From contig CM077150.1 of NCBI GenBank assembly GCA_039583875.1, positions 190,220,375 to 190,284,374 of the forward strand: 64,000 bases of DNA, written 5' to 3'. Positions 1 to 10,687 of this stretch are shown one piece after another. Position 1 is the stretch's first letter. Each line of letters starts with the position of its first letter. The notes beneath the pieces are model-generated. The model was not told the DNA's origin and made no database searches. It saw nothing but the letters and a program-made list of their open reading frames with translations. Position numbers and translations under genes: made by a program. This stretch comes from Platanthera guangdongensis (Eukaryota > Streptophyta > Magnoliopsida > Asparagales > Orchidaceae).

Positions 1-383
1 GACAGTTGAAAGTGCACGAGAGGAATTATCCGGTCCATGACTTGGAGTTAGCGGCTGTGATTTTTGCCTTAAAGCTGTGGAGGCACTACTTGTATGTGGT
101 GAAGGTTGATATCTATACTGACCACAAAAGTCTGAAATATTTGTTGGATCTAAAGGATCTAAACATGCGGCAGCGTAGATGGATGGAGTTCCTGGAGGAC
201 TAGACATTCAAGATCCATTACATGCCTGGTAAAGGCAATGCGGTTGCGGACACGTTGAGCCACAGGGCCCCAGCTCAGGCCAATTGGCTATCAGTCCATG
301 ATGAGCGGTTGGTTCGGGAGTTGGAGGCGTTGGAGATCTCTTGCGTAGACAAGCAGTCAAGTGCTGAAGCGCTATTGAACTAG
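1..383 (+). pseudogene. pol: gypsy-1 RNase H fragment
   Basis: This is the end of the RNase H domain of a Ty3/gypsy polyprotein, which removes RNA from the RNA-DNA hybrid during reverse transcription. Visible motifs are [20 protein letters not shown], the TDHKSLKYL segment and, after a stop, HYMPGKGNAVADTLSH, which is the usual end of the domain. The window edge cuts the reverse transcriptase off. In-frame TAG codons lie at 201-203 and 381-383; the second is one C-to-T step from CAG. The frame is the same as that of the integrase downstream, so no base has been gained or lost here. The copy cannot make a full polyprotein. Confidence 0.9.
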
Positions 384-425
384 ACGGAAGTTCAGTATGA
401 CCTGGCTGATCGGATTCGACAGGCT

Positions 426-1838
426 TTGGATGTGGATAGTAGCATGAAGCAGCTCATGATAGAGGTTTTGGATATGTCAAATTCCCAATATGAGGTTGTG
501 GATGGATTGCTTTGGAAAGACGGTCGTCTGTGCGTCCCAAATGTGGGCACTTTGCGGGTGGAATTGTTGTACGAGGCGCATCATACCAAGTACTCAATTC
601 ACCCGGGGAGCACGAAGATGTACCGCGATGTGAAGAAATTGTTCTGGTGGCCAGGACTTAAGAAGGATGTGGCACTGTACGTGGCAAAGTGTCAAACATG
701 TGCCTTAGTGAAGGAGGAGTGCCGAAAGCCGGGAGGATTCTTGAAGTCCTTGCCTACTCCGGAGTGGAAATTCGACGACATTACTATGGACTTTGTGTAC
801 GGGTTGCCAAGGTCGCAAAAGGAGAACAACGCCATTTGGGTGGTCGTAGATCGTCTAACGAACGTGTCGAACTTCATTCCGCATATAAAGGATGATCCGG
901 TTGAGAAATTGGCAAAGCTGTGTGTGGACAATATTGTGCGGCTTCATGGTGTGACCCGCAACATCATAAGTGACTGAGATGGGCGGTTCATGTCCAATGA
1001 TGGGAGACTAGTGCAGCAGATGTTGGGAACAAAGCTGAGTTTCAGTACGGCCTTTATTCCACAGACGGATGGTCAGACCGAGAGAGTCAATAGGACAATG
1101 GAAGACATGCTTCACATGTTCGTCCTGGACATTGGGAAGTAGTGGGAAGATCACCTATACTTAGTGGAGTTCGCTTACAACAATAGGTACCAGGCGAGCA
1201 TACAAATGGCGCAGTTCGAGGTACTTTATGGTAGAAGATGTCGCACGTCATTGTCTTGGTTGGAAACGGGTGAGTCAAAGTTGTACAAGCGCCAAGAGGT
1301 GGAGGATGCAAAGTCGTTGGTTCGAACGATTCGAGAGAGGTTGCTAATCGCTCAGGATTGCCAAGCTAAGGACTATAAATCCAAGCATAGGAACGTGGTG
1401 TTCGCTGTTGGTGACTGGGTGTACTAGGAGATCAAGCCGTTCAAGGGTGTCTCACGAGTGTGGCGCTTGAAGAAGCTAAGCCCGAGGTACCTGGGGCGGT
1501 TTGAGGTTCTGGAGCGGATTGGCGAAGCAGCTTATAGATTGAGGCTATCAGTGGAGCTTAGTGGTCAACATGATGTATTCCACATATCAGTGCTATGGAA
1601 GGCGGTGCAAGAGCCTTCACAAGTGATTGTGGTCGACCAAGTGCTGGTCGATAATGGGTTGATGACAAAGGTCAAGCCCATTCGAATTGAGGACTCGAAA
1701 GTCAAGCGGATACGCAACAAAGAGATCAGGATGGTCAAGGTCCGTTGGGATAATTATGGTCGGGAGGAGCTCTCGTGGGAGCGAGAGGAGACCATGCTTG
1801 AGGAGTACCCAGAGTTATTCCACTCAGGTACCATTTAA
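426..1838 (+). pseudogene. pol: gypsy-1 integrase with chromodomain-like tail
   Basis: Integrase of the same gypsy element. The order is: H2C2 zinc-binding region (EAHHTKYSIHPG, then CQTCALVKEEC), catalytic core (FDDITMDFVYGLP, then NIISD and a stop where DRDGRF-type residues are expected, then QTDGQTERVNR), and a C-terminal part (KKLSPRYLGRFEVLERIG, QHDVFHISVL, MVKVRWDNYGREELSWERE) ending at PELFHSGTI. This tail is typical of Tekay/Del-type chromoviruses. Premature stops are TGA 975-977 (CGA to TGA fits the conserved Arg), TAG 1140-1142 and TAG 1425-1427. All pieces share one frame across 1.4 kb, so the damage is nonsense only. The LTR begins 64 bp after the stop codon. Confidence 0.92.
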
Positions 1839-1901
1839 GTTATTGGTTTATCTTTCCTTTATGTAATTTCGGGGACGAAATTCTTTTAAGAGGGAGAGAG
1901 T

Positions 1902-3993
1902 TGTAACGCCCCGAAACTCAAAAGAGCGACGGGAGGGATTTTGAGGCAAGTTTGAAATTTGGCAGGGGGTACACGGCCTGGGACACGGGCGTGTCTCAGG
2001 GGCGTATCGTGCTCGAGTCGACGATCTTGCCGAGAGGTCGATGAATTTTGGAGTCGACAATCGTCGAGCACGAACACGGCCTGAGACACGGGCTTGTCCC
2101 AGGCCGTGTCCTTCTCGGGTGGTTGGCCGAGTTGAGTTGGGTGAGAAACACGGCCTGAAGCCCGGGCATGTTCGGGTATGACATGGGCATGTCATTTGGG
2201 ACATGGGCGTGTCCAATACTTGTGTCCTTCACGGGTTGGTGTTCGGCCAACGTCGATGGAGGAACATGACCCACTACACGACCGTGTACTGGATGACACA
2301 GGCGTGTCAATCGGGACACATGCTTGTCAAGAACGTGTTTTCTTTTCGGGATGCGTCGGGTTCGACGGCAAATGGGGAACACGGCCCTGGACACGGGCGT
2401 GTCACAGGCCGTGTTCGGCCTAGATTTTGGATTTCAATGGCGAATCGTGGCCATTCATTTACTTATTTTGGGATCCGACGGATGGGGGGTTGTTCATGCT
2501 GCGATATACCCGGGAATAGGGTTTCAAATCCCTCATTTCTCAAACTCTCTCTTTCTAAAGATCTAGAGAGAGGGGAGAGCAAGGAAGAAGAAGGAGGGTA
2601 GATCCGATCACCGGCGGAGCTTCAGAGCTTCAAATCGCGAGCCAACTTCGGATCTACGGAGGCAAGGAGATTGCAGTGCTTTTCATCTGCATACATTTTC
2701 ATGGCGCCAAGAAAAAAATCTAGGGTAACGATTCTCATCCTAGGACATGCAAAGTCCTCTTTTCTTTGCATATGAAGCCCGCTCTCCCGAGTTTGCGGTG
2801 AGTTTGAGGCGTTTCTTCGGGTAGACATGAATAGTCCCCGTTGTGTATATGTAGAGTCTGTAATTGAGAATTGGTATAGACATGATGTGTGAAGACTACC
2901 AGAAAAGTTGGTCTGGATCGGTGATGTTGCATTGCATGAATGGCCGAAAAAGACTCCATGCAAATGTTTGTTTTTCGGGTTTTCTACGCGGTAGATTGCA
3001 ATAGGGAGCCTTGGGGACTAACCTCGAGGTGCACCCGGAAAATTGGGCAGATGCATGATTCTGCCGTCTTGGTGTCCTGGGATCCTACTTGTACATAACT
3101 GGGTTATGTAATATTGTGTGTTCGACTCACGGGCTTCGGGGAAGCTTGACCCACACCGATAACTTTAAGTGTCATGACGAGGTGAGCAACTAGTTGAGTG
3201 GAACCGTTCCTGCTCTATGCGGTTCGGTGTTAGAGGCCTACCGAAGGCATAGAGGTCGGGTCTTAGGCTGTCGATGTTTTCAAGTTACGTGACTTTTGCC
3301 TGAAAGACTCAAATGCTCACGAGATGTGTCGTCTAAGTGGTGGTGGGGAGACTGCAGTTTTGACCGGGTTCACCGAGAATGTGCCCTGAGAGCACGGGGT
3401 GTGTGGTCGTGCGTGCCTACGCCTGTGATGTAGTGTTATTACTCTATAATGCTTGGTTATTCTAATAAAGTGCAGGGAAGGAGCATCGACGCCCCGAGTT
3501 TGGGGGCGGGATCGTTATAATTTGGTCAGCATAGATGACCGTTGCCTTTGTTTGCCACCGTTTCGGTGGGTTGTTGCTTGCAGGTGCTGCAGGACCAAGC
3601 GGTAAATAGCAGGCAAAAGACCATGTTGTTGAGCCAGCGCTCGAAGGCCTAAATATTGAGTGTTTACTTACTTTATTCATGTGTGACCGGCCTGCGTGCC
3701 GAGGTTTGCAAAACATGTAATTTGAGTAAACAAATGTAAGGCCTTAAGGCCATTGTACTTGTGTATTGTACTTCATTCCTATTGTGTTTTGTAGTGGACA
3801 TTCATGCTTATGGCTGGGTTCTTTAATTTACAACTTTTAATAATTGCTTCCACTAGAATGACTCTGTGTAGGACGTTGGTTATTAGTTGGATGGTATTCC
3901 ATTGAGTAACCACCCGGTCTGTCTGTTGTATATGGAATCGGGCCCCGGCCGGACCTACTGATATATGCTATGCGACGTATAGGGGGTGTTACA
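1902..3993 (+). repeat. gypsy-1 3' LTR
   Basis: A 2.09-kb LTR that starts TGTAACGCCCCG and ends GGGGGTGTTACA, so its ends are an imperfect inverted pair. It follows the integrase stop and a purine-rich stretch (AAGAGGGAGAGAGT at 1889-1902). Directly behind it the sequence resumes inside a different integrase (GGAGCGCCTGTTAAC reads as GAPVN), which shows that gypsy-1 inserted into gypsy-2. The 5' half holds a palindrome array (1970-2420). A possible TATA-like stretch is GATATACCC near 2503. The 5' LTR lies outside the window, so the target duplication cannot be tested. Confidence 0.88.
1970..2420. repeat. U3 palindrome array of gypsy-1 LTR
   Basis: About six copies of a nested palindrome built on GACACGGGCGTGTC flanked by ACACGGCCTG and its reverse complement CAGGCCGTGT. 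The copy at 2376-2416 is nearly a perfect 40-bp inverted repeat; others (near 1973, 2072, 2148, 2181, 2295) are degenerate. It begins about 70 bp from the LTR start, so it sits in U3. The ORFs that run through it are by-products of the repeat. Confidence 0.85.
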
Positions 3994-4813
3994 TGGAGCG
4001 CCTGTTAACATTGTATCGGATTGAGACTCCAGATTTACATCTCGCTTTTGGAAGAGTTTACAGGAGGGGTTGGGTAGCGATTTAAGGTATTCCACCACCT
4101 ATCATCTGCAGACAAATGGTCAGACGAAAAGGATAAATCAGATCGTGGAAGATATGATCAGGTGTTACATTTTGGATCACGGTGGTGCTTGGGATGAGCA
4201 TCTCATACTCATCGAATTCACATACAATAATATTTATCAAGAGAGTCTACAGATGGCCCCGTTTGAGGCCTTGTACGGAAGGCATTGTAGGACACCTTTG
4301 TTTTGGGTTGAGGTTGGTGAGAGACCAATGCTAGGTCCGTAAGCCCTTGATGACATGAATTGTGTTGTAACTCATATTTATGAGAAGCTCTATACAGTAC
4401 AAGAACATTACGAGAAATATTCTAATCGACGAAGGGTCGATCTGGAGTTCGCTGTCGGGGACTCGGTTTTTTGAAAGTCTCTCCGATGCCAGGTGCTAAA
4501 AGATTTGGACGGAATCACAAGTTATATCCTCGGTATGTGTGAAGTTTTCAGATTCTTTAGTGCATCGGAGTGTCAGCTTATAGTCTAGATTTACCTACTA
4601 CCTTCCTTGGTGTCCATGATGTGTTCCATGTGAGCCAATTGCGGAAGTGTATTCGTAGTGATCGTCAAGTCCTTGACTCGGTGCACAAAATTAAGCCCAA
4701 CCTAACGTATGTGGAAGAGGATGTCCGTATTTTAGAATCTCAAGATCGAGTGTTGTAGAGAAAGACCATCCCCATGGTTAGAGTTCTCTGGCGGAATCAA
4801 GATGTTGAGAGCG
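3994..4813 (+). pseudogene. pol: gypsy-2 integrase fragment
   Basis: Part of a second gypsy integrase, resuming at GAPVNIVSD, with a stop (TGA for the Arg of DRD-type motifs), then DSRFTSRFW, YSTTYHLQTNGQTKRINQI (core with the region of the last acidic residue), TYNNIYQESLQMAPFEALYG and, after a frameshift between about 4342 and 4570, VHDVFHVSQLRKC and KTIPMVRVLWRNQDVES. It is a chromovirus-type integrase by these motifs. The left end is cut by gypsy-1 and the right end by copia-1. The coding sequence continues at 17547 on the far side of copia-1. Confidence 0.88.
4809..4813. repeat. copia-1 target site duplication, left
   Basis: GAGCG, immediately before the TGTTGG start of the copia-1 5' LTR. 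The same five bases follow the 3' LTR at 17547-17551. Removing the element and one copy rejoins the gypsy-2 integrase tail. Confidence 0.95.
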
Positions 4814-6795
4814 TGTTGGATCCCTAGTTGATTTGGGCTAGGTTCACTGACTTAGGATGTGACCCATCATATATAGTCTGGGTCAAGTTTTTATCTTAGA
4901 GTCTAGGACAGTCCTCTATCTCAACTTCAGATGGACCAGCCCTCTTCAAGACCTTCAGGAACTCCAGATCTATCAGTTTTTCATACTAAGTGAAATGAGT
5001 TCGACGTTCATCGAACTCAGATCGACGAAGGAAGTTCTGCGCTCGACGATCGTGAGATAATTCGCAGTGCTAAGCTCGACGAACTGTGTTCTTTGCTCGA
5101 CGAACACCGGGTTTTTTACCTCAAGCTTATCAGGACTACTTTAGAATTTCTCTAAGTCCAGCTTCATGCTTCGATCGACGAATTTTATTCTGAGCCCGAC
5201 GAACTTGGACCTCAAGTTCACAGCTTGTCAGTTCGACGAATGCTGATCTCTACTCAACGATTTGTGTACTCAGAGAATCTGTGTCGACACTTAGGGCTTG
5301 TGTCGACACCAGGCGATTTGTGTCGACACCCAGGATTTCAGTCGACACCAGCTTTTGTCGACACCAGAGGATTTGTGTCGACACCAAGATCAATCTGTCG
5401 ACACCAAAGGATTTGTGTCGACAACAAGACTAATCTGTCGACACCATTTTGTGTCGACACAGCAATTTAGCAGATGCAGAGTATTTCGTCCAAGTCCAGA
5501 ACTTTTCTCAGGTCGACGAAGTTTATTCTCAGCTCGACGAATTTAGTTCTCTGCTCAACGAATAATGTTTGTCTGATATTGAAGATTGTCTATTCAACGA
5601 ATGAAGACTGTCAGCTCGACGAACTCAGCTCAGCTCGACAAACTCAGCTCAGCTCGACGAACTCTGCTTAGCTCGATGAACTCTTAACTCAGCTCGATGA
5701 ATTATGTTCTTCGGTCGACGATTCCAGACTAGGTCTTCCTCTGTTCCCGTCTCATTCCATGGCGCTGATTCCTGAACATTTAATGGCAGTTCTTCACAAA
5801 ATACTACCGTTAGGATGCGCAGTTAATTCTGGATTATTACATGCCTTTTTCCCATGGAAACAGTTGGGGAAATAATTAATTGTTGCTTCCTTTCTAGGCC
5901 ATCTGCCATTACTACTTGAAATTCAAAAATTCGAATGTGTTCTTATGAGAAATAGACAGATATACAGAAACAGTCAAGAACACAGAGATACACAACAGAC
6001 AACAACAAGAAAAGCATAGACAGCGATTCAAACAACACAAGAAAAAGAATTCATTCTTGGCCCAGAGAGAAATTGATCTAGAAGAAGAAGAAGAACACTA
6101 CATCAATATCAAGAGTCTTCTTCATCTGCTTTCACTCAGGATAACTTCAAGAAACAATACATCCATATCAGTTACAAGAAGTTCCTGAAGACTTTCTCTG
6201 GACCTGGAATTCTAGGTCTTTGAAGACCTATCACCCTGAAGCAGTGCTCCAGCATTCTTCCTGATCCATTCTACATCTCAGGGGGAGCAAAGCTGCTAAA
6301 CAACATTCCACAAGTCTTCTCATTTGACTTGAGAAAGAGAAGACCTCATCACCCTCTCACTCCACCTCTGTACAGGGTTTTAATTCCCTTCAAAATTATT
6401 TTGGTTGCAAGTCTCCCACCAAAAGACTTGAGGATTTGGTTTTTGGGAACCTGATCAAAACCCCATTGGTGCCAGGACACCTGATCAACCCCTTCCTGCA
6501 GTGGATTCCTACCAGGGTGGTAGAAGAGTGGACTACCCAGATTTGGGGAACCACTATAAAATTCTTTTGTCGTCTGGTTGCTTTCTTTTCCTTTTGTTTT
6601 CTGGCCTTGCTCTGTGAATGTGCTGTGATTAGTCTATTGCTGTTTTCTTTTTGATTTATTGTATTTTCTTCCCTGCACACACACACACACACACACACCT
6701 AAAATACAACAGCAGTTGTAAAAGTTTTAAAATCACCATATACTCTATTCACCCCCGCCCCCCTCTAGAGTATATCAGATCTAGCTGCACTTTCA
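4814..6795 (+). repeat. copia-1 5' LTR
   Basis: Starts TGTTGGATCCCTAG and ends CTAGCTGCACTTTCA. The first 900 bp carry two kinds of palindrome array (see 4990-5730). The right part holds a (CA)n tract at 6677-6698 and a polypyrimidine stretch (CCCCCGCCCCCC) about 35 bp from the end. The paired LTR is at 15574-17546. I see no convincing TATA box. Confidence 0.94.
4990..5730. repeat. U3 palindrome array of copia-1 5' LTR
   Basis: Two interleaved motif sets. The outer parts (4990-5230 and 5505-5730) hold many copies of TCGACGAA and its reverse complement TTCGTCGA, mostly within 15-40 bp of each other. The centre (5281-5462) holds about ten copies of GTGTCGACAC, some trimmed to GTCGACACC, spaced 18-22 bp. 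Every motif is centred on TCGA. The array repeats in the 3' LTR at 15755-16490 with extra decay. Confidence 0.88.
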
Positions 6796-6797
6796 AT

Positions 6798-6815
6798 TGG
6801 TATCAAAGCGAGGTT
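6798..6815 (+). promoter_or_regulatory. copia-1 primer binding site
   Basis: TGGTATCAAAGCGAGGTT, two bases after the 5' LTR end. It resembles the complement of the initiator tRNA-Met 3' end (TGGTATCAGAGC type) with a few mismatches, the usual primer for copia elements. Confidence 0.85.
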
Positions 6816-6927
6816 GGTTAAATATACCACACCTTGGTGGTTGCACAGGCTAACACCTGAACCCAAAGATCCCTTAGTTAGATCTCTTTGTTTCTATTCT
6901 GTTATTGGACTTATCCTTATCACAGAC

Positions 6928-8622
6928 ATGGCCCAAAACAAGGACTATACAAGCATCAGACCTCCAGTGTGCAATCTTAATAAGTTTGCCATCTGGAAGG
7001 CAAGAATTAGATTATATATGAACTCCATTGATGAGGATATTTTTTCTATCATTTCAACAGGTGTTCCTCCAGCTCCTACAACTTTTGCCAGCACATCAAC
7101 TAATCTGAGTACAGTACCACCTCCAGACAATACTGAAGCCTATAAGAAAGCCAAGATAGCTGATGCAAAGGCTATGAATATTCTGGCCCAAACAATGTCA
7201 GATGACATATTTCAGAAGGTGGCTGAGTGCACCTCAGCCAAGGCTATTTGGGACTCTCTCAATCAAATGGTAGCAGGCTCAGCTGATGAAAGAAAGGATA
7301 GGAGATCCAGTCTCATTTCTCTCTATAAGAATTTCAAAAAGGATGAGACAGAATCAGTGGCTGAGATGTACAATAGATTAAGTTCAATCATCAGTGAACT
7401 CAAGACTCTTGACAAGGACATCACCTTAACTGAGGTGAATGACAAGATACTGATGTGTTTCCCCAGTTCATGGGACTCCATAATCTGGCCAATCAAAGAG
7501 GCCAGAAGCCTCAATGAGATCTCAACAGAATCTTTGCTAGGCAAGCTGAAGTCATATGAGCAGCTTGTCAAATCAAGAGAGGCAGTAGAACAGAAGACAA
7601 CTACCCCAGTTAGGAAGGAGCACAGCTTGGCCCTCAAAGCTTCTGAAGATAATGAAACATCTACATCCAATGAGGAGTTAATGAGTCTTTTTGCCAAAAG
7701 ATTCTACAAAATGGCAAGAAAAGACTTTAGAAGAAAATCATCCAGACAGGATGATAAGCCCAAATATGATAAGACACCAACTAAGGAGGTTGTGTGTTTT
7801 GGATGCAGGAAGCCTGGGCACTATATTTCAGAATGCCCAGAGAATCAGAAAAAGGACAAGGGCAGGGACAAGGATTGCAGAAGAAAACAAAACAGCAGAC
7901 CCTCCTCCAACAAGTATAAAAGGAAGGACAAAGGATTTGTTGCTGAGTCCTGGAGTGACACAGAAGAGGAAACATCCTCCTCCAGCTCCAGTGAAGAAGA
8001 GGAAGAAGCCAGATCCAAGGAGGTGTGCCTAATGGAAATAGATGCCTCCAGAAGCAACTGTGGATCAGAAGAGGATTCTGAAGATAAAGGTGCCTCAGAC
8101 TCAGAGGCTGATCAGGTGATTTCTAGTTTTGATTTCAACTCTAACTTATTTAAAGTAGAATTTAAAACTATGTGCATGGATTTAATAAACTCAGAGAAAG
8201 AAATAAAAACCTTGAGGACTAGACTAGAAAACCTTGAATCTGTCAGCACAGAAAATAGAAAACTAACTGACCAATTGACTCTAGCTAATGAACAGATAAT
8301 CAAGTTAAAATCTGAATTATGTGAGACAAAACAACTTGAGCAATCTCTCAATGGGAGATGCCTCAAGCTGATGGATATCACAAGCACAGTAAATGCCAGA
8401 TTAAATGGCAGGCTGGGCTTGGGTGCTTCATCAGGTTTGCCCCCCATAATAAAGAAGAATATACTTTCTACTCCCATAAAGTTTATCACTGCTAAGGGTA
8501 AAGAGAAACTAACTGAAAAACCCAGGTTAGAAAACAAGTCAAATCCCCTAGACAATAGAAACAGAAAGCAGAAGAAAGTTGTTAAAAACCAAGTTCAGCA
8601 GAATTCGTCGAACTTAGATTGA
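6928..8622 (+). CDS. gag: copia-1 Gag
   Basis: Structural protein that packages the element RNA into cytoplasmic particles. I start at ATG 6928 (MAQNKDYTSIRPP); upstream in-frame codons have no ATG. Seen in the 564-residue product: a UBN2/gag domain typical of copia elements (about residues 10-230), a CCHC zinc knuckle CFGCRKPGHYISEC at about residues 290-303, a Ser/Glu-rich acidic stretch from about residue 343, and a heptad-like coiled-coil region around residues 418-480. The extended C-terminus fits Sireviruses. The TGA at 8620-8622 lies within a palindrome cluster, and the same frame stays open afterwards to 9051, so the original Gag was probably longer. Confidence 0.9.
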   Translation: MAQNKDYTSIRPPVCNLNKFAIWKARIRLYMNSIDEDIFSIISTGVPPAPTTFASTSTNLSTVPPPDNTEAYKKAKIADAKAMNILAQTMSDDIFQKVAECTSAKAIWDSLNQMVAGSADERKDRRSSLISLYKNFKKDETESVAEMYNRLSSIISELKTLDKDITLTEVNDKILMCFPSSWDSIIWPIKEARSLNEISTESLLGKLKSYEQLVKSREAVEQKTTTPVRKEHSLALKASEDNETSTSNEELMSLFAKRFYKMARKDFRRKSSRQDDKPKYDKTPTKEVVCFGCRKPGHYISECPENQKKDKGRDKDCRRKQNSRPSSNKYKRKDKGFVAESWSDTEEETSSSSSSEEEEEARSKEVCLMEIDASRSNCGSEEDSEDKGASDSEADQVISSFDFNSNLFKVEFKTMCMDLINSEKEIKTLRTRLENLESVSTENRKLTDQLTLANEQIIKLKSELCETKQLEQSLNGRCLKLMDITSTVNARLNGRLGLGASSGLPPIIKKNILSTPIKFITAKGKEKLTEKPRLENKSNPLDNRNRKQKKVVKNQVQQNSSNLD

Positions 8623-8850
8623 CGAAATCCAGCAAGATCGTCGAACCCCGATCGACGAATGCTGAACGCAAACTTCAGAAATAATTATTCGTCCTACTGT
8701 GATCGACGAACTGTGTATGGTTCGTCGAGCAGAGGTCGACGAACGTGGGAAGCAGAAAATGACCATGGTAATTCTCTGAGTGGAGGTCGACGATCTCATC
8801 CCCATTCGTCGAACTCTGGTCGACGAACTTACAATAATTCGTCGATCCCA
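8596..8850. repeat. TCGACGAA/TTCGTCGA cluster between gag and pol
   Basis: At least twelve half-motifs of the LTR palindrome (TTCGTCGA or TCGACGAA) within 250 bp, inside the frame that continues from gag. The frame translates them as runs such as SSNSGRRT and SSSRGRRT. The same motif occurs in the LTR U3 and in the spacer before ORF3. Confidence 0.88.
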
Positions 8851-9051
8851 GAACGACCAAATATAAATAATTTCTCCTATAGAAATTTTAAAACAGCTAA
8901 CAAGACATTTAATCCAGTAGCTGATTGGATAATCGCACCTAGGAGATATCACCCTCTAGGGTATAAGTCTCAACCTACATTATCAGTCATTTCTAGTTTT
9001 ACTTTTCAGCCAAACCAAGGACCCAAGGTAACCTGGGTCAAGAACAATTGA
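8659..9051 (+). pseudogene. copia-1 gag-frame extension
   Basis: Open frame directly following the gag TGA in the same phase, 130 codons. The first half is translated palindrome repeats. The second half (FNPVADWIIAPRRYHPLGYK, then QPNQGPKVTWVKNN) looks like ordinary polyprotein linker just before the protease. TGA closes it at 9049-9051, and pol starts in another frame 14 bp later. I read it as the original C-terminal part of Gag or a gag-pol linker cut off by a mutation, but a natural stop is possible. Confidence 0.6.
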
Positions 9052-9064
9052 GCTTTATTTTTTT

Positions 9065-10660
9065 ATGCAGGTACAGGTGAAGAACTGTCCAAGGCTAAGT
9101 CAGACATGGTACCTGGACAGTGGCTGCTCCAAGCACATGACTGGTAGCAAAGCAAATCTCTCCAACTATAAGTCCAAGCTAGGACCAAAGGTGATATTTG
9201 GAGACTCAAAGAGTGGTCAGTCAGAAGGGTATGGAAGAGTAAGCATTGGAGCAGTGACCTTCAAAAAGGTGACATATGTAAGAGGACTTAAACATAACAT
9301 TATATCCATAAGTCAGTTATGTGATGAAGGTTATCAGGTACATTTCAACTCTACCTTTTGTTCTATTATAAATGATAAAAACCAAACTGTTTTAATTGGA
9401 CTTAGACAAGGAAACATATATTTAGTAGATTTCATTTCTGCCACAACTGATATTTGTTTACTCAATATCACTAGTAACCAAAATGAGTTATGGCACAAAA
9501 GGCTAGGGCATGTAAACCTTAAGAACATATCTAGGTTATCTAAAGACAACCTTGTTAGAGGTTTACCTTCTGGTCCCTACAAGAAGGAAAGCCTATGCAG
9601 GGCTTGTCAACTAGGCAAGCAAACTAAAACTAGCTTCAAATCCATTAATAAAAGTGATTCACCTAGGATATTGTATCTGCTTCATGTGGATTGTTTTGTA
9701 CCCATTGCAGTACAAAGCCTAGGAGGGAAGTCTTACACCTTAGTTATTGTTGATGATTTCTCCAGATTCAGTTGGGTAGCCTTCCTGAGAGCTAAGTCAG
9801 ATACATTCAAAGTTCTTACAGATTTTCTCAGGACCATACAGATTGAGTTCTCTACTCATGTTGCATTGATCAGAAGTGATCATGGCACAGAGTTTGAGTC
9901 TCTTTTTATGCATGAGTTCTGTGAGAAGGAAGGTATCAGGCAGTGCTTCTCAGCTCCTAGAACTCCCCAACAAAATGGGGTAGCTGAAAGGAAAAATAGG
10001 ACACTCATTGAAGCTGCAGGTACATTGTTAGCAGATGCTTACATGCCTCTATCCTTTTGGGCAGAAGCTGTAAATACAGCTAAATATGTCCTGAACAGAT
10101 GTCTTATACGTAAAATAAAACACAAGACCCCCTATGAATTACTTAAAGAAAACAAACCTAAAATCACTTACTTTAAAGTTTTTGGTTGCATATGTTACAT
10201 CCACACTAATAACAAAAGATACATTAGAAAGTTTGAGGCTAACGATGAAGAAGGGATTTTTCTAGGATATTACCAAGTAAGCAAGGCCTATAGGGTTTTC
10301 AACAAAACATCCCTTAAAATTGAAGAATCTGTCCATGTGTCTTTTGATGAAGCTAACATGTCTTATAAGGAGAAATACATTTCTACCAATAGTCCTTTGC
10401 AGGTTTCACCAATGTGTGAGTCAATGGATGGACTAAACCTTACCCAAGAGGTTCCAACTCATCCCACTCCACAGGCTGCTGAAGATAGTGAAGAAGAAAT
10501 CCAGGAGGAAGTAACTGAACTTCCATCAACAGCTAGTACCATTCCTCAAGAGGAATTATTTACAGAAGCTGTTACTCAACCAACTCCACAAACTGATCTT
10601 GTCACACTTAGAGATCACCCCAGATCTCAAGTGATTAGGGACATTTCAGTTGGTGTATAG
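9065..10660 (+). CDS. pol: copia-1 Pol part 1: protease and integrase
   Basis: N-terminal half of Pol. The aspartic protease has WYLDSGCSKHMTG with the catalytic Asp at about residue 18. A zinc-binding pre-integrase region follows (ELWHKRLGHVNLKNISRL, then CRACQLGKQTK). The integrase core has a D,D35E triad at Asp209 (HVDCFVP), Asp272 (RSDHGTEF) and Glu308 (NGVAERKNRT). Start ATG 9065 is +1 relative to the gag frame. A pyrimidine-rich tract ending in CAG comes just before, at 9056-9070. A single TAG (10658-10660) ends this piece; the same frame continues as reverse transcriptase, so this is a nonsense mutation in one polyprotein. Confidence 0.93.
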   Translation: MQVQVKNCPRLSQTWYLDSGCSKHMTGSKANLSNYKSKLGPKVIFGDSKSGQSEGYGRVSIGAVTFKKVTYVRGLKHNIISISQLCDEGYQVHFNSTFCSIINDKNQTVLIGLRQGNIYLVDFISATTDICLLNITSNQNELWHKRLGHVNLKNISRLSKDNLVRGLPSGPYKKESLCRACQLGKQTKTSFKSINKSDSPRILYLLHVDCFVPIAVQSLGGKSYTLVIVDDFSRFSWVAFLRAKSDTFKVLTDFLRTIQIEFSTHVALIRSDHGTEFESLFMHEFCEKEGIRQCFSAPRTPQQNGVAERKNRTLIEAAGTLLADAYMPLSFWAEAVNTAKYVLNRCLIRKIKHKTPYELLKENKPKITYFKVFGCICYIHTNNKRYIRKFEANDEEGIFLGYYQVSKAYRVFNKTSLKIEESVHVSFDEANMSYKEKYISTNSPLQVSPMCESMDGLNLTQEVPTHPTPQAAEDSEEEIQEEVTELPSTASTIPQEELFTEAVTQPTPQTDLVTLRDHPRSQVIRDISVGV

Positions 10661-10687
10661 ACAAGACATCAGCTCAATCAAGACTTG

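Noticed and set aside
5225..5470. Open frame with repeated RHQ/VDT-like peptide
   Set aside because: It is the GTGTCGACAC array of the copia-1 LTR translated; the matching frame at 15985-16374 has the same cause. No start context or domain.
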